Source of the DNA: Bacteroidales bacterium
GTDB taxonomy: Bacteria; Bacteroidota; Bacteroidia; Bacteroidales; F082
Direction of reading: 5' to 3'
Assembly: GCA_017394865.1 (NCBI GenBank)
Contig: JAFPWT010000009.1
Span: forward strand, 124,001-188,000
DNA length: 64,000 nucleotides
Below, in pieces: positions 16,618 through 24,733 of the stretch (position 1 is its first letter; each line of letters opens with the position of its first letter). The notes under the pieces were generated by a model. That model searched no databases. It saw only the letters and a program-made list of their open reading frames with translations, and had not been told where the DNA came from. The translations under genes and the position numbers were made by a program.

Positions 16618-17703
16618 CTATTCAATATACACGGATTCCACTATAATACTCCAACCTTTCGGGGTCTTTTTTACCCTGTATGTACAACCAGAAGAGCTGT
16701 GATCTATATCAACGATATAGCTACCATCTTCTTGCTTTTCGAATGATGAAACCCGTAGTTTTTCAAGATCTCCTGGATTATAGGACTTGGGGTCTCCGAA
16801 TTCCTCAGCGGTCAAAAAGATGACCCTTCGAGTTTTTGGTTGGATGCTCCTAATATTTGGATCATCCGTCACAATCATAACCGTTTTCGTTGTGTCAGTA
16901 CAATAATATGTTTCCGAAAACTCCTCAGAAATCACAAGAGGATTCTCTTCATCATAAAAAGGAAGTGCTATATCTTCATTAAGAAGGACTTCATAAACGA
17001 TGGTTTTGTCGGTTCTTGGCACGTTGCATCTTGGATTCAAATCCAAATTGTCCGGAATACCATCGTTATCCGTGTCAGCATTAAAAGGATTGGTCCTTAA
17101 CCTCGCTTCTTCAATATCGGTCAATCCATCACCATCCGAATCTTTCCGTAATGTTTCAAGGTCAAAAGTGATCAGCAAACCATCTTTTACAACTTGAGGG
17201 ATCGACATCGGCCAATGCGTATTGCCCTTCCCGCTCCTCAAACATGCCTCTATCTGAACATTACCTTCGGCATCAATCAATGGGTATTTTGAATACCATT
17301 TGACAAACAAAGGAGCATCCTGTGTAAGTCCAGTATAATAATGATCCCAAGTGCTTCCATTGTTCGAGGAATAGGCGACAAAAATACCAATATTGAAAAT
17401 GTTATTGTATCGTTTATCCTTATAAACAATGACTTCGATGGAATCTCTTTTTTCTTGTTTTATGATCAAACACCTGTCAACACCACCAATCCGTTCTATT
17501 TTTATTTCTTGTGGGTCATCCCATGATATAAACGTAATAATTGAATCTTGATAAGGAGTTAAATAACGAGAATCGTCATAAGGTGAGTAGTCGGCAACTT
17601 CCCTGTATTGAAAACCGCCGATTTGTTGAACGGTCGCTTTTTTTTGAGTCAAGCAACCCGTCAACGAAATGGTCATCAGAAAGATTATCCAAAGTTTTTT
17701 CAT
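16618..17703 (-). CDS. lipoprotein with thrombospondin type 3-like calcium repeats
   Basis: A 361-residue predicted lipoprotein (MKKLWIIFLMTISLTGC). The N-terminal half has no recognised fold but resembles a sialidase/BNR-like segment (YSSNNGSTWDHYYTG). Around residues 185-220 it has DSDGDGLTDIEEARLRTNP followed by DTDNDGIPDNLD, the calcium-binding Asp-rich repeat of thrombospondin type 3. The C-terminal third is unrecognised. The protein is probably exposed at the cell surface; its ligand is unknown. ATG 17703 is supported by the -7 box at 17722-17729. It is transcribed divergently from the GH28 gene. Confidence 0.72.
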   Translation of the reverse strand: MKKLWIIFLMTISLTGCLTQKKATVQQIGGFQYREVADYSPYDDSRYLTPYQDSIITFISWDDPQEIKIERIGGVDRCLIIKQEKRDSIEVIVYKDKRYNNIFNIGIFVAYSSNNGSTWDHYYTGLTQDAPLFVKWYSKYPLIDAEGNVQIEACLRSGKGNTHWPMSIPQVVKDGLLITFDLETLRKDSDGDGLTDIEEARLRTNPFNADTDNDGIPDNLDLNPRCNVPRTDKTIVYEVLLNEDIALPFYDEENPLVISEEFSETYYCTDTTKTVMIVTDDPNIRSIQPKTRRVIFLTAEEFGDPKSYNPGDLEKLRVSSFEKQEDGSYIVDIDHSSSGCTYRVKKTPKGWSIIVESVYIE

Positions 17704-17716
17704 CGTATTATTACGT

Positions 17717-17755
17717 TTTTGCAAAGATACATACATTTTGCTATCTTTGCAAAAA
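17717..17755. promoter_or_regulatory. divergent promoters arranged as an inverted repeat
   Basis: TTTTTGCAAAGATA (17716-17729) and TATCTTTGCAAAAA (17742-17755) are inverted copies 12 bases apart. Each contains a -7 box TATCTTTG, one per strand, so the lipoprotein and GH28 promoters share one symmetric control region. Confidence 0.6.
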
Positions 17756-17763
17756 ATGACCTT

Positions 17764-19236
17764 ATGAAAAAAACCATCCTCCTCTCATTATTGATGTTAT
17801 CGTTAACGGCATTGCGTGCCCAAGAGGCAAAGCCCATCTATAATGCTTCGAAATTCGGCATCCGTAGCGATGGGGTGACCATGAACACCCGAAGCATCCA
17901 GTTTGCCATCGACTGGATATCTGAACAAGGCGGCGGTACGCTACGGTTCTGGGTGGGTCGTTACCTTACGGGGAGCATCCACATGAAATCGAACGTCACC
18001 ATCGAGCTGATGGAAGGCGCCGTGCTGGTAGGCAGCACCAACCCCTTGGATTACGACCGACTCGTGGCCACTAACGACCATGCCCTCATCCTAGCCGAAG
18101 GGGTCGAGAACATCAAGCTACTCGGCATCTATAACAGCGGCGGCTGCATCGAGGGACAGGGGCGCGAACTGGGCAACAACTGCACCGACTTGGTACACAA
18201 AGGACTGATGAAGGACAAACTCAACAACGACCGAGTGGGCGAAGGGTTCCGCCCAAGGCTCCTGCTCTTCAGGGAATGCAAAAACGTTGAGGTCGACAAC
18301 GTCACCTTCCGCGACGCCGCTAACTGGGTGTGTATGTACGACCAGTGCGAGAACGTGAAGGTGAACAACGTGAGAGTACAAAGCACCGCTTTCTGGAACA
18401 ATGACGGCATCGACATCGTGGACTGCGACGGCTTCCTGCTTACCAATAGCTACATCAACGCCAGCGACGATGCCATTTGCCTGAAGTCACACAGCGCCAA
18501 GAAGCTGTGTCAAAACGTGGAAGTTCGCAACTGCACGGCCAGAAGCTCAGCCAGCGGCATTAAGTTCGGCACCATGGGCGCAGGGGGATTCAAGAACGTG
18601 AAGATCATCAACAACGTGGTTTACGACACCTACCGCAGCGCCATCACCATCCAGAGCGTGGACGGCGGTATCTGCGAGAACATCCTGGTGGACTCGCTCC
18701 ACGCCACCAACGTGGGCAACGCCATTTATTTGAACATCGGCGCCCGTCGCGACAAGCAGAGTTTCATGGACGGTATCACCATCCGCAACCTCTATGCCGA
18801 GGTGGCCGCCACCAAGCCCGATGCCGGCTACGAATATGAAGGTCCGGTGGAGGATTTGCCCCGCAACATCTCGCCCTGCGGCATCATCGGCTTGAAAGAC
18901 AGCAAAATCAAGAATGTCACTCTAGAGAATATCGAGATCGTCTTCCCCGGCGGCGGCGATCCGCATTACGCCCATGTGGGTCTCGACGAGTTGGACAAAG
19001 TACCCGAGATGCCCAAAGCCTATCCCGAGTTCTCGCAACATATGGAGTTGCCCGCCTGGGGTTTCTTCATCCGCCATGTTGACGGACTCACCATGCGTAA
19101 CATCAAGCTGACGGCACTGAAAAAAGACTACCGCACCGCCATCGTAATGGACGATGTCAAAAAACACAACATCAATGAAATCATCGTTGATGAACCCAAT
19201 AGTGAAGGAAAGAAAACCATCTTTGAACGAAAATAA
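17764..19236 (+). CDS. GH28 polygalacturonase-type pectinase
   Basis: A 490-residue secreted enzyme (signal peptide MKKTILLSLLMLSLTALRAQ) with the right-handed beta-helix of glycoside hydrolase family 28, which hydrolyses galacturonic acid linkages in pectin or rhamnogalacturonan. The catalytic Asp motifs are visible as FWNNDGIDIVD and NASDDAICLKSH, then SSASGIKFGTMG in place of the family GHG segment. The start is set by the signal peptide and by the -7 box at 17742-17749; the reading from 17608 would overlap the divergent gene. The GH106 and GH78 rhamnosidases nearby suggest rhamnogalacturonan as the shared substrate. Confidence 0.9.
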   Translation: MKKTILLSLLMLSLTALRAQEAKPIYNASKFGIRSDGVTMNTRSIQFAIDWISEQGGGTLRFWVGRYLTGSIHMKSNVTIELMEGAVLVGSTNPLDYDRLVATNDHALILAEGVENIKLLGIYNSGGCIEGQGRELGNNCTDLVHKGLMKDKLNNDRVGEGFRPRLLLFRECKNVEVDNVTFRDAANWVCMYDQCENVKVNNVRVQSTAFWNNDGIDIVDCDGFLLTNSYINASDDAICLKSHSAKKLCQNVEVRNCTARSSASGIKFGTMGAGGFKNVKIINNVVYDTYRSAITIQSVDGGICENILVDSLHATNVGNAIYLNIGARRDKQSFMDGITIRNLYAEVAATKPDAGYEYEGPVEDLPRNISPCGIIGLKDSKIKNVTLENIEIVFPGGGDPHYAHVGLDELDKVPEMPKAYPEFSQHMELPAWGFFIRHVDGLTMRNIKLTALKKDYRTAIVMDDVKKHNINEIIVDEPNSEGKKTIFERK

Positions 19237-19239
19237 ACC

Positions 19240-20433
19240 TTATGGTTTGGGCGTATAACCCATCTCTTGATCCAGTTTCGGAATGGCCATCTCCAGATAT
19301 TCGCGCATGAGGTTCAGTTCCTCCTCATAGGTGCTGGCATCGTAATATCCGATTCCATCAATCGGCCACTTCTCAAAATTACGGGCAACTTCCGAATTGA
19401 TGATCTGGTCGTTCTCCTCGATCATTTGCTCAACATGCGCTTTGCTGAACAAGCCGCGATCTCGTAATTCCTGATAGCGTTGCTTCAAACGCGCGTTGTA
19501 ATCGAGATAAGGATTGTTTTGTAACCTATTGACTAACAAGCATCTATCAAAGTCATAAAGGCTATTGAGCATTTTCAGTTCACCCTCGCCATCACGTCCA
19601 AAGGCATCGTCGTAATCCCAGATGGCGATACGGAACGGCGTGTTACTATCACGTTTGTAAAGGTAAAAGTTCTTCATCACGCCATCGCCGTTATTGACGA
19701 ACATGATCAGCAACTGCCAGTCAATCACGTTTTCGATGTCAAACATATTGCCAATCTCGCTAGCGAAAACGCTATCGTCGGCGTGAATCATGAACTGCAT
19801 GACCGATTCAAGGTAGCCGTTGCGATCCTCATCCTCAATATCGGGAAAGTTTTGCTGAAAATAGTTATCAGGTTCCTGAGGTTGGATTCTGTTTTCTCCG
19901 TAAAAGACAGGTGGGTCTTTATAGATCACCGCTAGACTGTCTTTTTTATTCAAGCCAAGTGATCCAGCGTTGAGCTTCTGCATCAGCACAAAAAGTCCAT
20001 AATACTTGCCTGTCCTGGTGACGTTGACATAGGCGCATTGCGAGGCAAGGTTCTTTTCGGGGTTCATCTCCCTGAAAAGGTCGAAACACAACTTGTGGTG
20101 CATCATGGATTTGTCGATATAATTGGCGTTTAGAATCCATGCGCGTTGTTCGGGGAGTCCCGCTAGCGATCGATGATGTTCGAGTTTAACGGTATAGGAA
20201 TGCTTTGGAAATCCGCTGGAATAGCCGCCACGGCATTTGATTTTTCCTTCATCGGTCCACTGAAGGTCTCCTTCAGTATAGGTAACTGTGCAAGGAATTT
20301 TTTTGTAATAGGGGATCTCTATAACATCAATGTCAATGGTCGGGAGCGGCTTGGACTCCGGTTGATGGCAGGATGTCAATAGCATCATCCCCAGGACAAC
20401 CAATATAAAAGGAAAGAGACAAGGTTTTTTCAT
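19240..20433 (-). CDS. CotH kinase family lipoprotein
   Basis: A 397-residue lipoprotein (MKKPCLFPFILVVLGMMLLTSC) with a CotH domain, the atypical protein-kinase fold known from spore coat proteins and common in secreted bacterial proteins. Typical motifs are KCRGGYSSGFPKHSYTVKLE, WILNANYIDKSMMHHKLCFDLFREM, YGLFVLMQKLN (equivalent of the kinase beta3 region) and IAIWDYDDAFGRDGEGE, the metal-binding Asp motif. In this lineage it is exported, so any phosphorylation target would be outside the cytoplasm. Its ATG overlaps the stop of the upstream gene by four bases. It ends three bases from the convergent GH28 gene. Confidence 0.85.
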   Translation of the reverse strand: MKKPCLFPFILVVLGMMLLTSCHQPESKPLPTIDIDVIEIPYYKKIPCTVTYTEGDLQWTDEGKIKCRGGYSSGFPKHSYTVKLEHHRSLAGLPEQRAWILNANYIDKSMMHHKLCFDLFREMNPEKNLASQCAYVNVTRTGKYYGLFVLMQKLNAGSLGLNKKDSLAVIYKDPPVFYGENRIQPQEPDNYFQQNFPDIEDEDRNGYLESVMQFMIHADDSVFASEIGNMFDIENVIDWQLLIMFVNNGDGVMKNFYLYKRDSNTPFRIAIWDYDDAFGRDGEGELKMLNSLYDFDRCLLVNRLQNNPYLDYNARLKQRYQELRDRGLFSKAHVEQMIEENDQIINSEVARNFEKWPIDGIGYYDASTYEEELNLMREYLEMAIPKLDQEMGYTPKP

Positions 20434-21044
20434 ATGGCACGATAATAGAACGACCGGCTCAGCCGCGAGTTAATGGGGAAGCTGTCGAAGTCGCCTTGGT
20501 GGAGGTCGCAATCGAAAAAGGTGTCGATCTGCGAAATATACAGATGGTCGTAACGGACGTTGCAGCGCTGTTGGGCGTCCATCATGAAGCCAATGATTTC
20601 GTTCACCTCATCGGCCACCAAGTCGTATTTGGTGAAGACATAGAGGCCAAACTCCTTATATTCACCGTAAAAACCGTTGTTCACCTTCCAGAGTTTACTC
20701 TCGAGGATGCGTTTCATGGGCAGGGCGAGTGCCCAATAGTTATATTCGTTGGAGCCCACGGAGTAATTCATATCCAGACCATAAGAGTAGCCACTTTCCT
20801 GGATCTTCAGCAGGTCCTCGTTCACCTCTTTCACTGGCCGACCCGCCATCTCGTTGATCAACGAATTGGCTACGTTTTTGTCCTCCGTGATGGCTCTGGT
20901 CACCTCTATGCCGATACCCTGTTCCACATCTTGAAGGTCCGGCCTGTCGGCGTTCACCAGATGGGAATAACGTTCGCCCAGCAAGGCCTCCAGCGAGTAC
21001 TTCGCGTAGCGTTCAAAAAAGCAGGTATCGTATTTCGGAGTCAT
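20430..21044 (-). CDS. hypothetical protein, possible PD-(D/E)xK-like fold
   Basis: A 204-residue protein with no signal peptide (MTPKYDTCFFERYAKYSLE). I do not recognise a named family. The segment DRPDLQDVEQGIGIEVTRAI (about residues 27-46) has the spacing of a PD-x(n)-ExT motif and is reminiscent of PD-(D/E)xK nuclease-like folds, though the final Lys is replaced. CotH genes in Bacteroidetes often pair with a VTC polyphosphate-polymerase domain protein, but the basic VTC tunnel motifs are not visible here. It is translationally coupled to the CotH gene (ATGA). The start at 21044 is chosen because the -7 box lies at 21068-21075. Confidence 0.6.
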   Translation of the reverse strand: MTPKYDTCFFERYAKYSLEALLGERYSHLVNADRPDLQDVEQGIGIEVTRAITEDKNVANSLINEMAGRPVKEVNEDLLKIQESGYSYGLDMNYSVGSNEYNYWALALPMKRILESKLWKVNNGFYGEYKEFGLYVFTKYDLVADEVNEIIGFMMDAQQRCNVRYDHLYISQIDTFFDCDLHQGDFDSFPINSRLSRSFYYRAI

Positions 21045-21067
21045 CGATGCTGAATGATTTGAAGGAG

Positions 21068-21091
21068 CAAAGATAAGATTTTTTATCTTTG
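21068..21091. promoter_or_regulatory. divergent -7 boxes, CotH pair and GH78 gene
   Basis: CAAAGATA (21068-21075) and TATCTTTG (21084-21091) are exact inverted copies eight bases apart, giving one -7 box per strand. The plus box ends seven bases before ATG 21099. Confidence 0.6.
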
Positions 21092-21098
21092 CAACATC

Positions 21099-23855
21099 AT
21101 GAAACGCATTGCTTTCCTTTTTATCCTTTTCGGCCTTGTCTCGTGTGGCAGAATCGAGATTAGCATCGTCAACCCCAATGTAGAACAACAGTTCCACCAA
21201 CAGGCCTTGGCTACGGCGGAGCCCCGTTTTAGTTGGAACTATGAGACTTCTGCGAGCAACGTGGTCCAGACGAGCTATCGCATCATCGTGGCTTCCTCCT
21301 TGGAGAATGCCCAAAAGGGCATCGGCGACCTATGGGATTCCAAAGAGAAGTGTTCCAGCCAGATGCTATACATTCCTTATGAAGGGAAAGCTTTGAAAAG
21401 TCGAGACCAAGCTTATTGGAAGGTGTTTACGACGGTGACTTCGAGCGGAGGTCATAAAACAAAGGTGGAGAGCGATATTCAGTCGTTTGAAATCAGCCTG
21501 TTGAACCAGGAAGATTGGCAAGCCAAATGGATTGGGCATGAATTTGAAGATGATGTTCTCACAGGTCACACTCGGGTGGCGGCAAGATATCTTCGAAAAA
21601 AATTCAAGCTCGGCAGTGAAGTGCACCAGGCCAGGCTTTACGTTAGCGGCATGGGGCAATACACTGCTTTCCTAAACGGTGAAGAAGTCGCTCCCGATGA
21701 ATTGTTGAAGCCCACACTCTCATGGTTCCCGAAACGGGTATATTTCAACACTTACGATGTTACGGAAATACTCAACGAGGGGGATAATGCTGTCGGTGTG
21801 ATCCTCGAAGGCGGCCGCTACACGGCCATCCGCAACACTCCCAGCCCCAACGGCTGGGACGGTCCCGAACATGTGCCAAATTTCGGCACACCTCGAATGA
21901 TCCTTCAGTTGGAAATCATCTATAATGATGGCCAAAAGGAGATGATCACCAGTGATGAAACTTGGAAGATCACCAACCGAGGCCCTATCCGTACCGCCAA
22001 CGAATACGACGGGGAGACCTACGACGAGAATTTTGAACTCGGCGAATGGACTTCAGCCGGTTACGATGATGCCGCATGGCTTCAAGCCGAAGTAGTTAAC
22101 GCTCCTGAAGGGGTATTGTCTGCTCAACCCAACCCGAACATCACGCTAATGGAGAAGATGAAACCTGTCAGCCTATTCCAGAAAAGTGACAACTGGTATT
22201 TGGATATGGGGCAGAACATGGTCGGATTCCTTGAAATAACAGCACATAACCAACAACCCGGTGACACAATTACCTTGCGTTTCGCTGAATTGCTTACCCC
22301 TGACAGCCTGCTTTATACGGCCAATTTACGGGGCGCTGAGGCCACAGACCGGTACGTCATTGCGAGGCCTTTGGCCGAAGCAATCCAACCTGACTCGAAT
22401 CCGGTCAAGTTGGATTGCTTCGCTATCGCTCGCAATGACGGTTATCACCCAACGTTCGTTTATCACGGCTTCCGTTACGTAGAAATCTCGGGCCTCCGTG
22501 AGAAACCCTCGCTGGACGACTTCGAAGGCTGGGTGATCTACGACAAGATGCCCACCATCGGCTCATTTGAATGCTCTAACGAGGTCATCAACGCCGTGTA
22601 CCGCAACGCCTATTGGGGCATTCGCGGCAACTACCGAAGCATGCCCACCGACTGCCCCCAGCGCGACGAGCGAATGGGGTGGACTGGCGACCGCACCACA
22701 GGCAACTACGGCGAGTCGTACATCTTCAACAACCACCAGCTCTATGCCAAGTGGCTCACCGATGCCGATGACAGCCAATGGGACAACGGCTCCTTGCCCA
22801 ACGTGATCCCTCCCTACTGGCGCGGCTATACCGACAACCTCACCTGGCCCGGCGCGGTGGTTACCGCCACTGACATGGTCTATACCCGCTTTGGCGACGA
22901 TAGGCCCATCCGCCAACATTACGATGCCTGGAAACGCTGGCTGGTCCACATGAAAACACAACACATGAAAGAAGATGGCATCATTCACCGCGACACCTAC
23001 GGCGACTGGTGTATGCCGCCCGAGAGCCTCGAACTCATCCACTCCAACGACCCCAAGCGCATCACCGACAGCCCCCTGCTCTCCACGCCCTTCTACTGCT
23101 ACCTCTGCAGCAAGATGGCCAAATACGCTGAAGTAATGGAGCGTCCCGATGACATCCAATACTTCAACGAGGAGATCGCCAACGCCACCGTTGCCTTCAA
23201 CCAAAAATATTTTAACTACACCAACTGCTATTACGGCAACAACACCGTCACCGCCAACATCTTGCCGCTGTGGTTCGGAATGGCGCCCAAAGATCTCGAG
23301 CAGCAGGTCTTCAACAACATCGTCGACAAGACCGAGAATGAATGCGGTGGCCATGTCAGTACCGGCGTAGTCGGCATCCAGCAATTGATGCGCACCCTCA
23401 CCGAATTCGGTCGAGGTGACCTTGCCTTGAGGATTGCCTCCAACGACACCTATCCCAGTTGGGGTTATATGGTCCGCAACGGCGCCACCACCATCTGGGA
23501 ACTGTGGAACGGCAATACCGCCGACCCCTCCATGAACAGCGGCAACCATGTGATGCTCCTCGGCGACCTCATCCTATGGGAATACGAATACCTCGGCGGC
23601 ATCCGGGCTTTGGGGCCTGGCTATGGCAAAATTCAACTCAAACCTTATCCCATCGAAGGTTTAGATTTTGTCAACTGCTCCTACAATTCCGTTTCAGGCC
23701 ATATCGAAAGTAACTGGAAACGCAACAAAGATCATTTCGAGTGGGACATCGTAATTCCTGCCAACACCACTGCTGAAGTCTGGTTGCCTACGGCCAACGG
23801 CTACGAAAAAAAGACTTATGGAAGTGGCAAGTATCATCTCACTTCGAAATTGTAA
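21099..23855 (+). CDS. GH78 alpha-L-rhamnosidase, lipoprotein
   Basis: A 918-residue exported lipoprotein (MKRIAFLFILFGLVSC, Cys 16) of glycoside hydrolase family 78, releasing terminal alpha-L-rhamnose. The order is N-terminal beta-sandwich domains (NPNVEQQF..., AKWIGHEF...), the rhamnosidase binding domain, the (alpha/alpha)6 catalytic barrel and a C-terminal beta domain. The acid motif MPTDCPQRDERMGWTGDR and the later NGATTIWELWNG hold the conserved catalytic acids. An 86-base palindrome (22355-22440) is translated in frame between the binding and catalytic domains (RYVIARPLAEAIQP...FAIARNDG). Together with GH106 and GH28 it forms a pectin/rhamnoglycan group. Confidence 0.93.
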   Translation: MKRIAFLFILFGLVSCGRIEISIVNPNVEQQFHQQALATAEPRFSWNYETSASNVVQTSYRIIVASSLENAQKGIGDLWDSKEKCSSQMLYIPYEGKALKSRDQAYWKVFTTVTSSGGHKTKVESDIQSFEISLLNQEDWQAKWIGHEFEDDVLTGHTRVAARYLRKKFKLGSEVHQARLYVSGMGQYTAFLNGEEVAPDELLKPTLSWFPKRVYFNTYDVTEILNEGDNAVGVILEGGRYTAIRNTPSPNGWDGPEHVPNFGTPRMILQLEIIYNDGQKEMITSDETWKITNRGPIRTANEYDGETYDENFELGEWTSAGYDDAAWLQAEVVNAPEGVLSAQPNPNITLMEKMKPVSLFQKSDNWYLDMGQNMVGFLEITAHNQQPGDTITLRFAELLTPDSLLYTANLRGAEATDRYVIARPLAEAIQPDSNPVKLDCFAIARNDGYHPTFVYHGFRYVEISGLREKPSLDDFEGWVIYDKMPTIGSFECSNEVINAVYRNAYWGIRGNYRSMPTDCPQRDERMGWTGDRTTGNYGESYIFNNHQLYAKWLTDADDSQWDNGSLPNVIPPYWRGYTDNLTWPGAVVTATDMVYTRFGDDRPIRQHYDAWKRWLVHMKTQHMKEDGIIHRDTYGDWCMPPESLELIHSNDPKRITDSPLLSTPFYCYLCSKMAKYAEVMERPDDIQYFNEEIANATVAFNQKYFNYTNCYYGNNTVTANILPLWFGMAPKDLEQQVFNNIVDKTENECGGHVSTGVVGIQQLMRTLTEFGRGDLALRIASNDTYPSWGYMVRNGATTIWELWNGNTADPSMNSGNHVMLLGDLILWEYEYLGGIRALGPGYGKIQLKPYPIEGLDFVNCSYNSVSGHIESNWKRNKDHFEWDIVIPANTTAEVWLPTANGYEKKTYGSGKYHLTSKL
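22355..22440. repeat. 86-bp CGTCATTGCGAG palindrome inside the GH78 gene
   Basis: Outer arms CGTCATTGCGAG (22355-22366) and CTCGCAATGACG (22429-22440) are perfect inverted copies. Inner arms GAAGCAATCCAAC (22377-22389) and GTTGGATTGCTTC (22409-22421) are also perfect. From memory, this CGTCATTGCGAG...GAAGCAATC palindrome is a dispersed repeat found in several phyla. Here it adds about 29 codons without breaking the frame. Confidence 0.8.
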
Positions 23856-23925
23856 CTTTTTTTCAAAACCATGTTTTGGAATGGTTTTTGATTCCTTTGA
23901 TCGCCACAAATAAAAAGTTAGAAAA

Positions 23926-24342
23926 ATGAAAGCACTTCGTATGATGTTTCTGGCTCTGGCCATCATGATGGCTTCGGCCGTAAGCGCCCAGACCGTATAC
24001 AACAGCAGCGGTTCAAGCTGCGGAAAGATTGAGAGCAATGGCACCATCCGCAACTCTAGCGGATCCAGCGTCGGACGGTTCGACAGCGACGGCACCATTC
24101 GTAATAGTTCTGGCTCCAGCATCGGCAAAATCGACCGTGACGGCACCATCCGCAACAGTTCTGGATCCAGTATCGGGAAGGTCGAAAGCGATGGCACCGT
24201 CCGCAATAGCTCCGGCTCCAGCATCGGCAAGGTCGAAAGCGACGGCACCGTCCGCAACAGCTCCGGCTCCAGCATCGGGAAAGCTGCAGGCATCCCCCGC
24301 GAATGGGTAGCCGCGTATTTCTTCTTCTTCCCATTTTATTGA
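23926..24342 (+). CDS. secreted 17-residue-repeat protein
   Basis: A 138-residue secreted protein (signal peptide MKALRMMFLALAIMMASAVSAQ) made of five tandem 17-residue units of the form NSSGSSIGKVESDGTVR, followed by a partial sixth and an aromatic tail (AAYFFFFPFY). Each unit looks like two short beta strands joined by Gly/Ser and Asp-Gly turns, suggesting a closed beta repeat similar to the '4-fold beta flower' proteins known from Bacteroides; that match is from memory and unverified. No catalytic residues are apparent. It stands alone after GH78 and ends 13 bases before a palindromic repeat. Confidence 0.75.
   Translation: MKALRMMFLALAIMMASAVSAQTVYNSSGSSCGKIESNGTIRNSSGSSVGRFDSDGTIRNSSGSSIGKIDRDGTIRNSSGSSIGKVESDGTVRNSSGSSIGKVESDGTVRNSSGSSIGKAAGIPREWVAAYFFFFPFY
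24012..24281 (+). repeat. 51-bp tandem repeats encoding NSSGSS units
   Basis: About five consecutive 51-base units encode near-identical 17-residue blocks. The last two complete units are identical at the protein level (NSSGSSIGKVESDGTVR), indicating recent duplication or gene conversion within the array. Confidence 0.8.
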
Positions 24343-24380
24343 CCTCACCCCCGACCCCTCTCCTGGAGAGGGAAGACATC
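24343..24380. repeat. dispersed CCTCACCCCCGACCCC palindrome
   Basis: Directly after the repeat-protein stop codon the sequence contains a C-rich stretch and then the perfect hairpin CCCTCTCC-T-GGAGAGGG (24356-24372). From memory, sequences of this type are a common dispersed intergenic repeat in Bacteroidetes. Confidence 0.6.
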
Positions 24381-24406
24381 GGCACCGATAACTTTTTTTA
24401 TACCAA

Positions 24407-24442
24407 CCCCGCAGGAGTTTTTCTTGCGGGGTCCTTTTTTTT
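24407..24442 (+). terminator. intrinsic terminator after the repeat-protein gene
   Basis: CCCCGCA (24407-24413) pairs with TGCGGGG (24425-24431) across an 11-base loop and is followed by CC and a run of T. It separates the repeat-protein gene from the AbrB operon. Confidence 0.8.
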
Positions 24443-24482
24443 GTAAAAAATGCTTTTTTGTTGTTTTTGTAAAAAAAATATG

Positions 24483-24510
24483 TATTTTTGCAAAAAATAT
24501 GAATTTTCAT
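24483..24510 (+). promoter_or_regulatory. -7 box and palindromes before the AbrB operon
   Basis: The -7 box TATTTTTG (24483-24490) is half of the near-palindrome TATTTTTGCAAAAAATA (24483-24499). A second palindrome ATGAATTTTCAT follows at 24499-24510. Their position around the start of transcription suits an autoregulatory operator for the AbrB-like protein. Confidence 0.5.
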
Positions 24511-24527
24511 ACAAAAACACATAAATC

Positions 24528-24731
24528 ATGTTAGAAGAACAAGGCAAATACATTTTCGGGGTCGTCAAAGTAGGCGACCGCGGACAGATTGTGATCCCCA
24601 AGGATGCGCGTGACCTCTACGACATCAAAGCAGGCGACAGCTTGTTAGTACTCGGCGACAAGAAAGGCATGGCCATCTTGAAAACCGAGATTTTTCAGGA
24701 CAAAATCAACGAAGTTTTAGGGGAGAATTAA
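24528..24731 (+). CDS. AbrB/MazE/SpoVT-family DNA-binding protein
   Basis: A 67-residue protein with the swapped-hairpin AbrB domain: GVVKVGDRGQIVIPKDARDLYDIKAGDSLLVLGDKKG (residues 10-46), the classical 'GQIVIPKDAR' signature. Such proteins dimerise and bind AT-rich operators, either as transition-state regulators or as antitoxins. No toxin gene of the MazF or PIN type is next to it. It is instead followed after two bases by an acyltransferase and then AlkD, so a regulator role is more likely. AT-rich palindromes overlap its promoter. Confidence 0.88.
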   Translation: MLEEQGKYIFGVVKVGDRGQIVIPKDARDLYDIKAGDSLLVLGDKKGMAILKTEIFQDKINEVLGEN

Positions 24732-24733
24732 CG

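Noticed and set aside
20430-21314. Start at 21314 for the CotH partner, and a VTC polyphosphate-polymerase assignment
   Set aside because: The longer frame runs into GH78 coding sequence and past the -7 box. The basic VTC motifs are not visible.
13333-24342. Classical polysaccharide utilisation locus
   Set aside because: No SusC, SusD, hybrid sensor or ECF sigma/anti-sigma gene was found with the hydrolases.
24528-24731. Toxin-antitoxin module
   Set aside because: No toxin-type gene is adjacent; the next genes are a membrane acyltransferase and AlkD.
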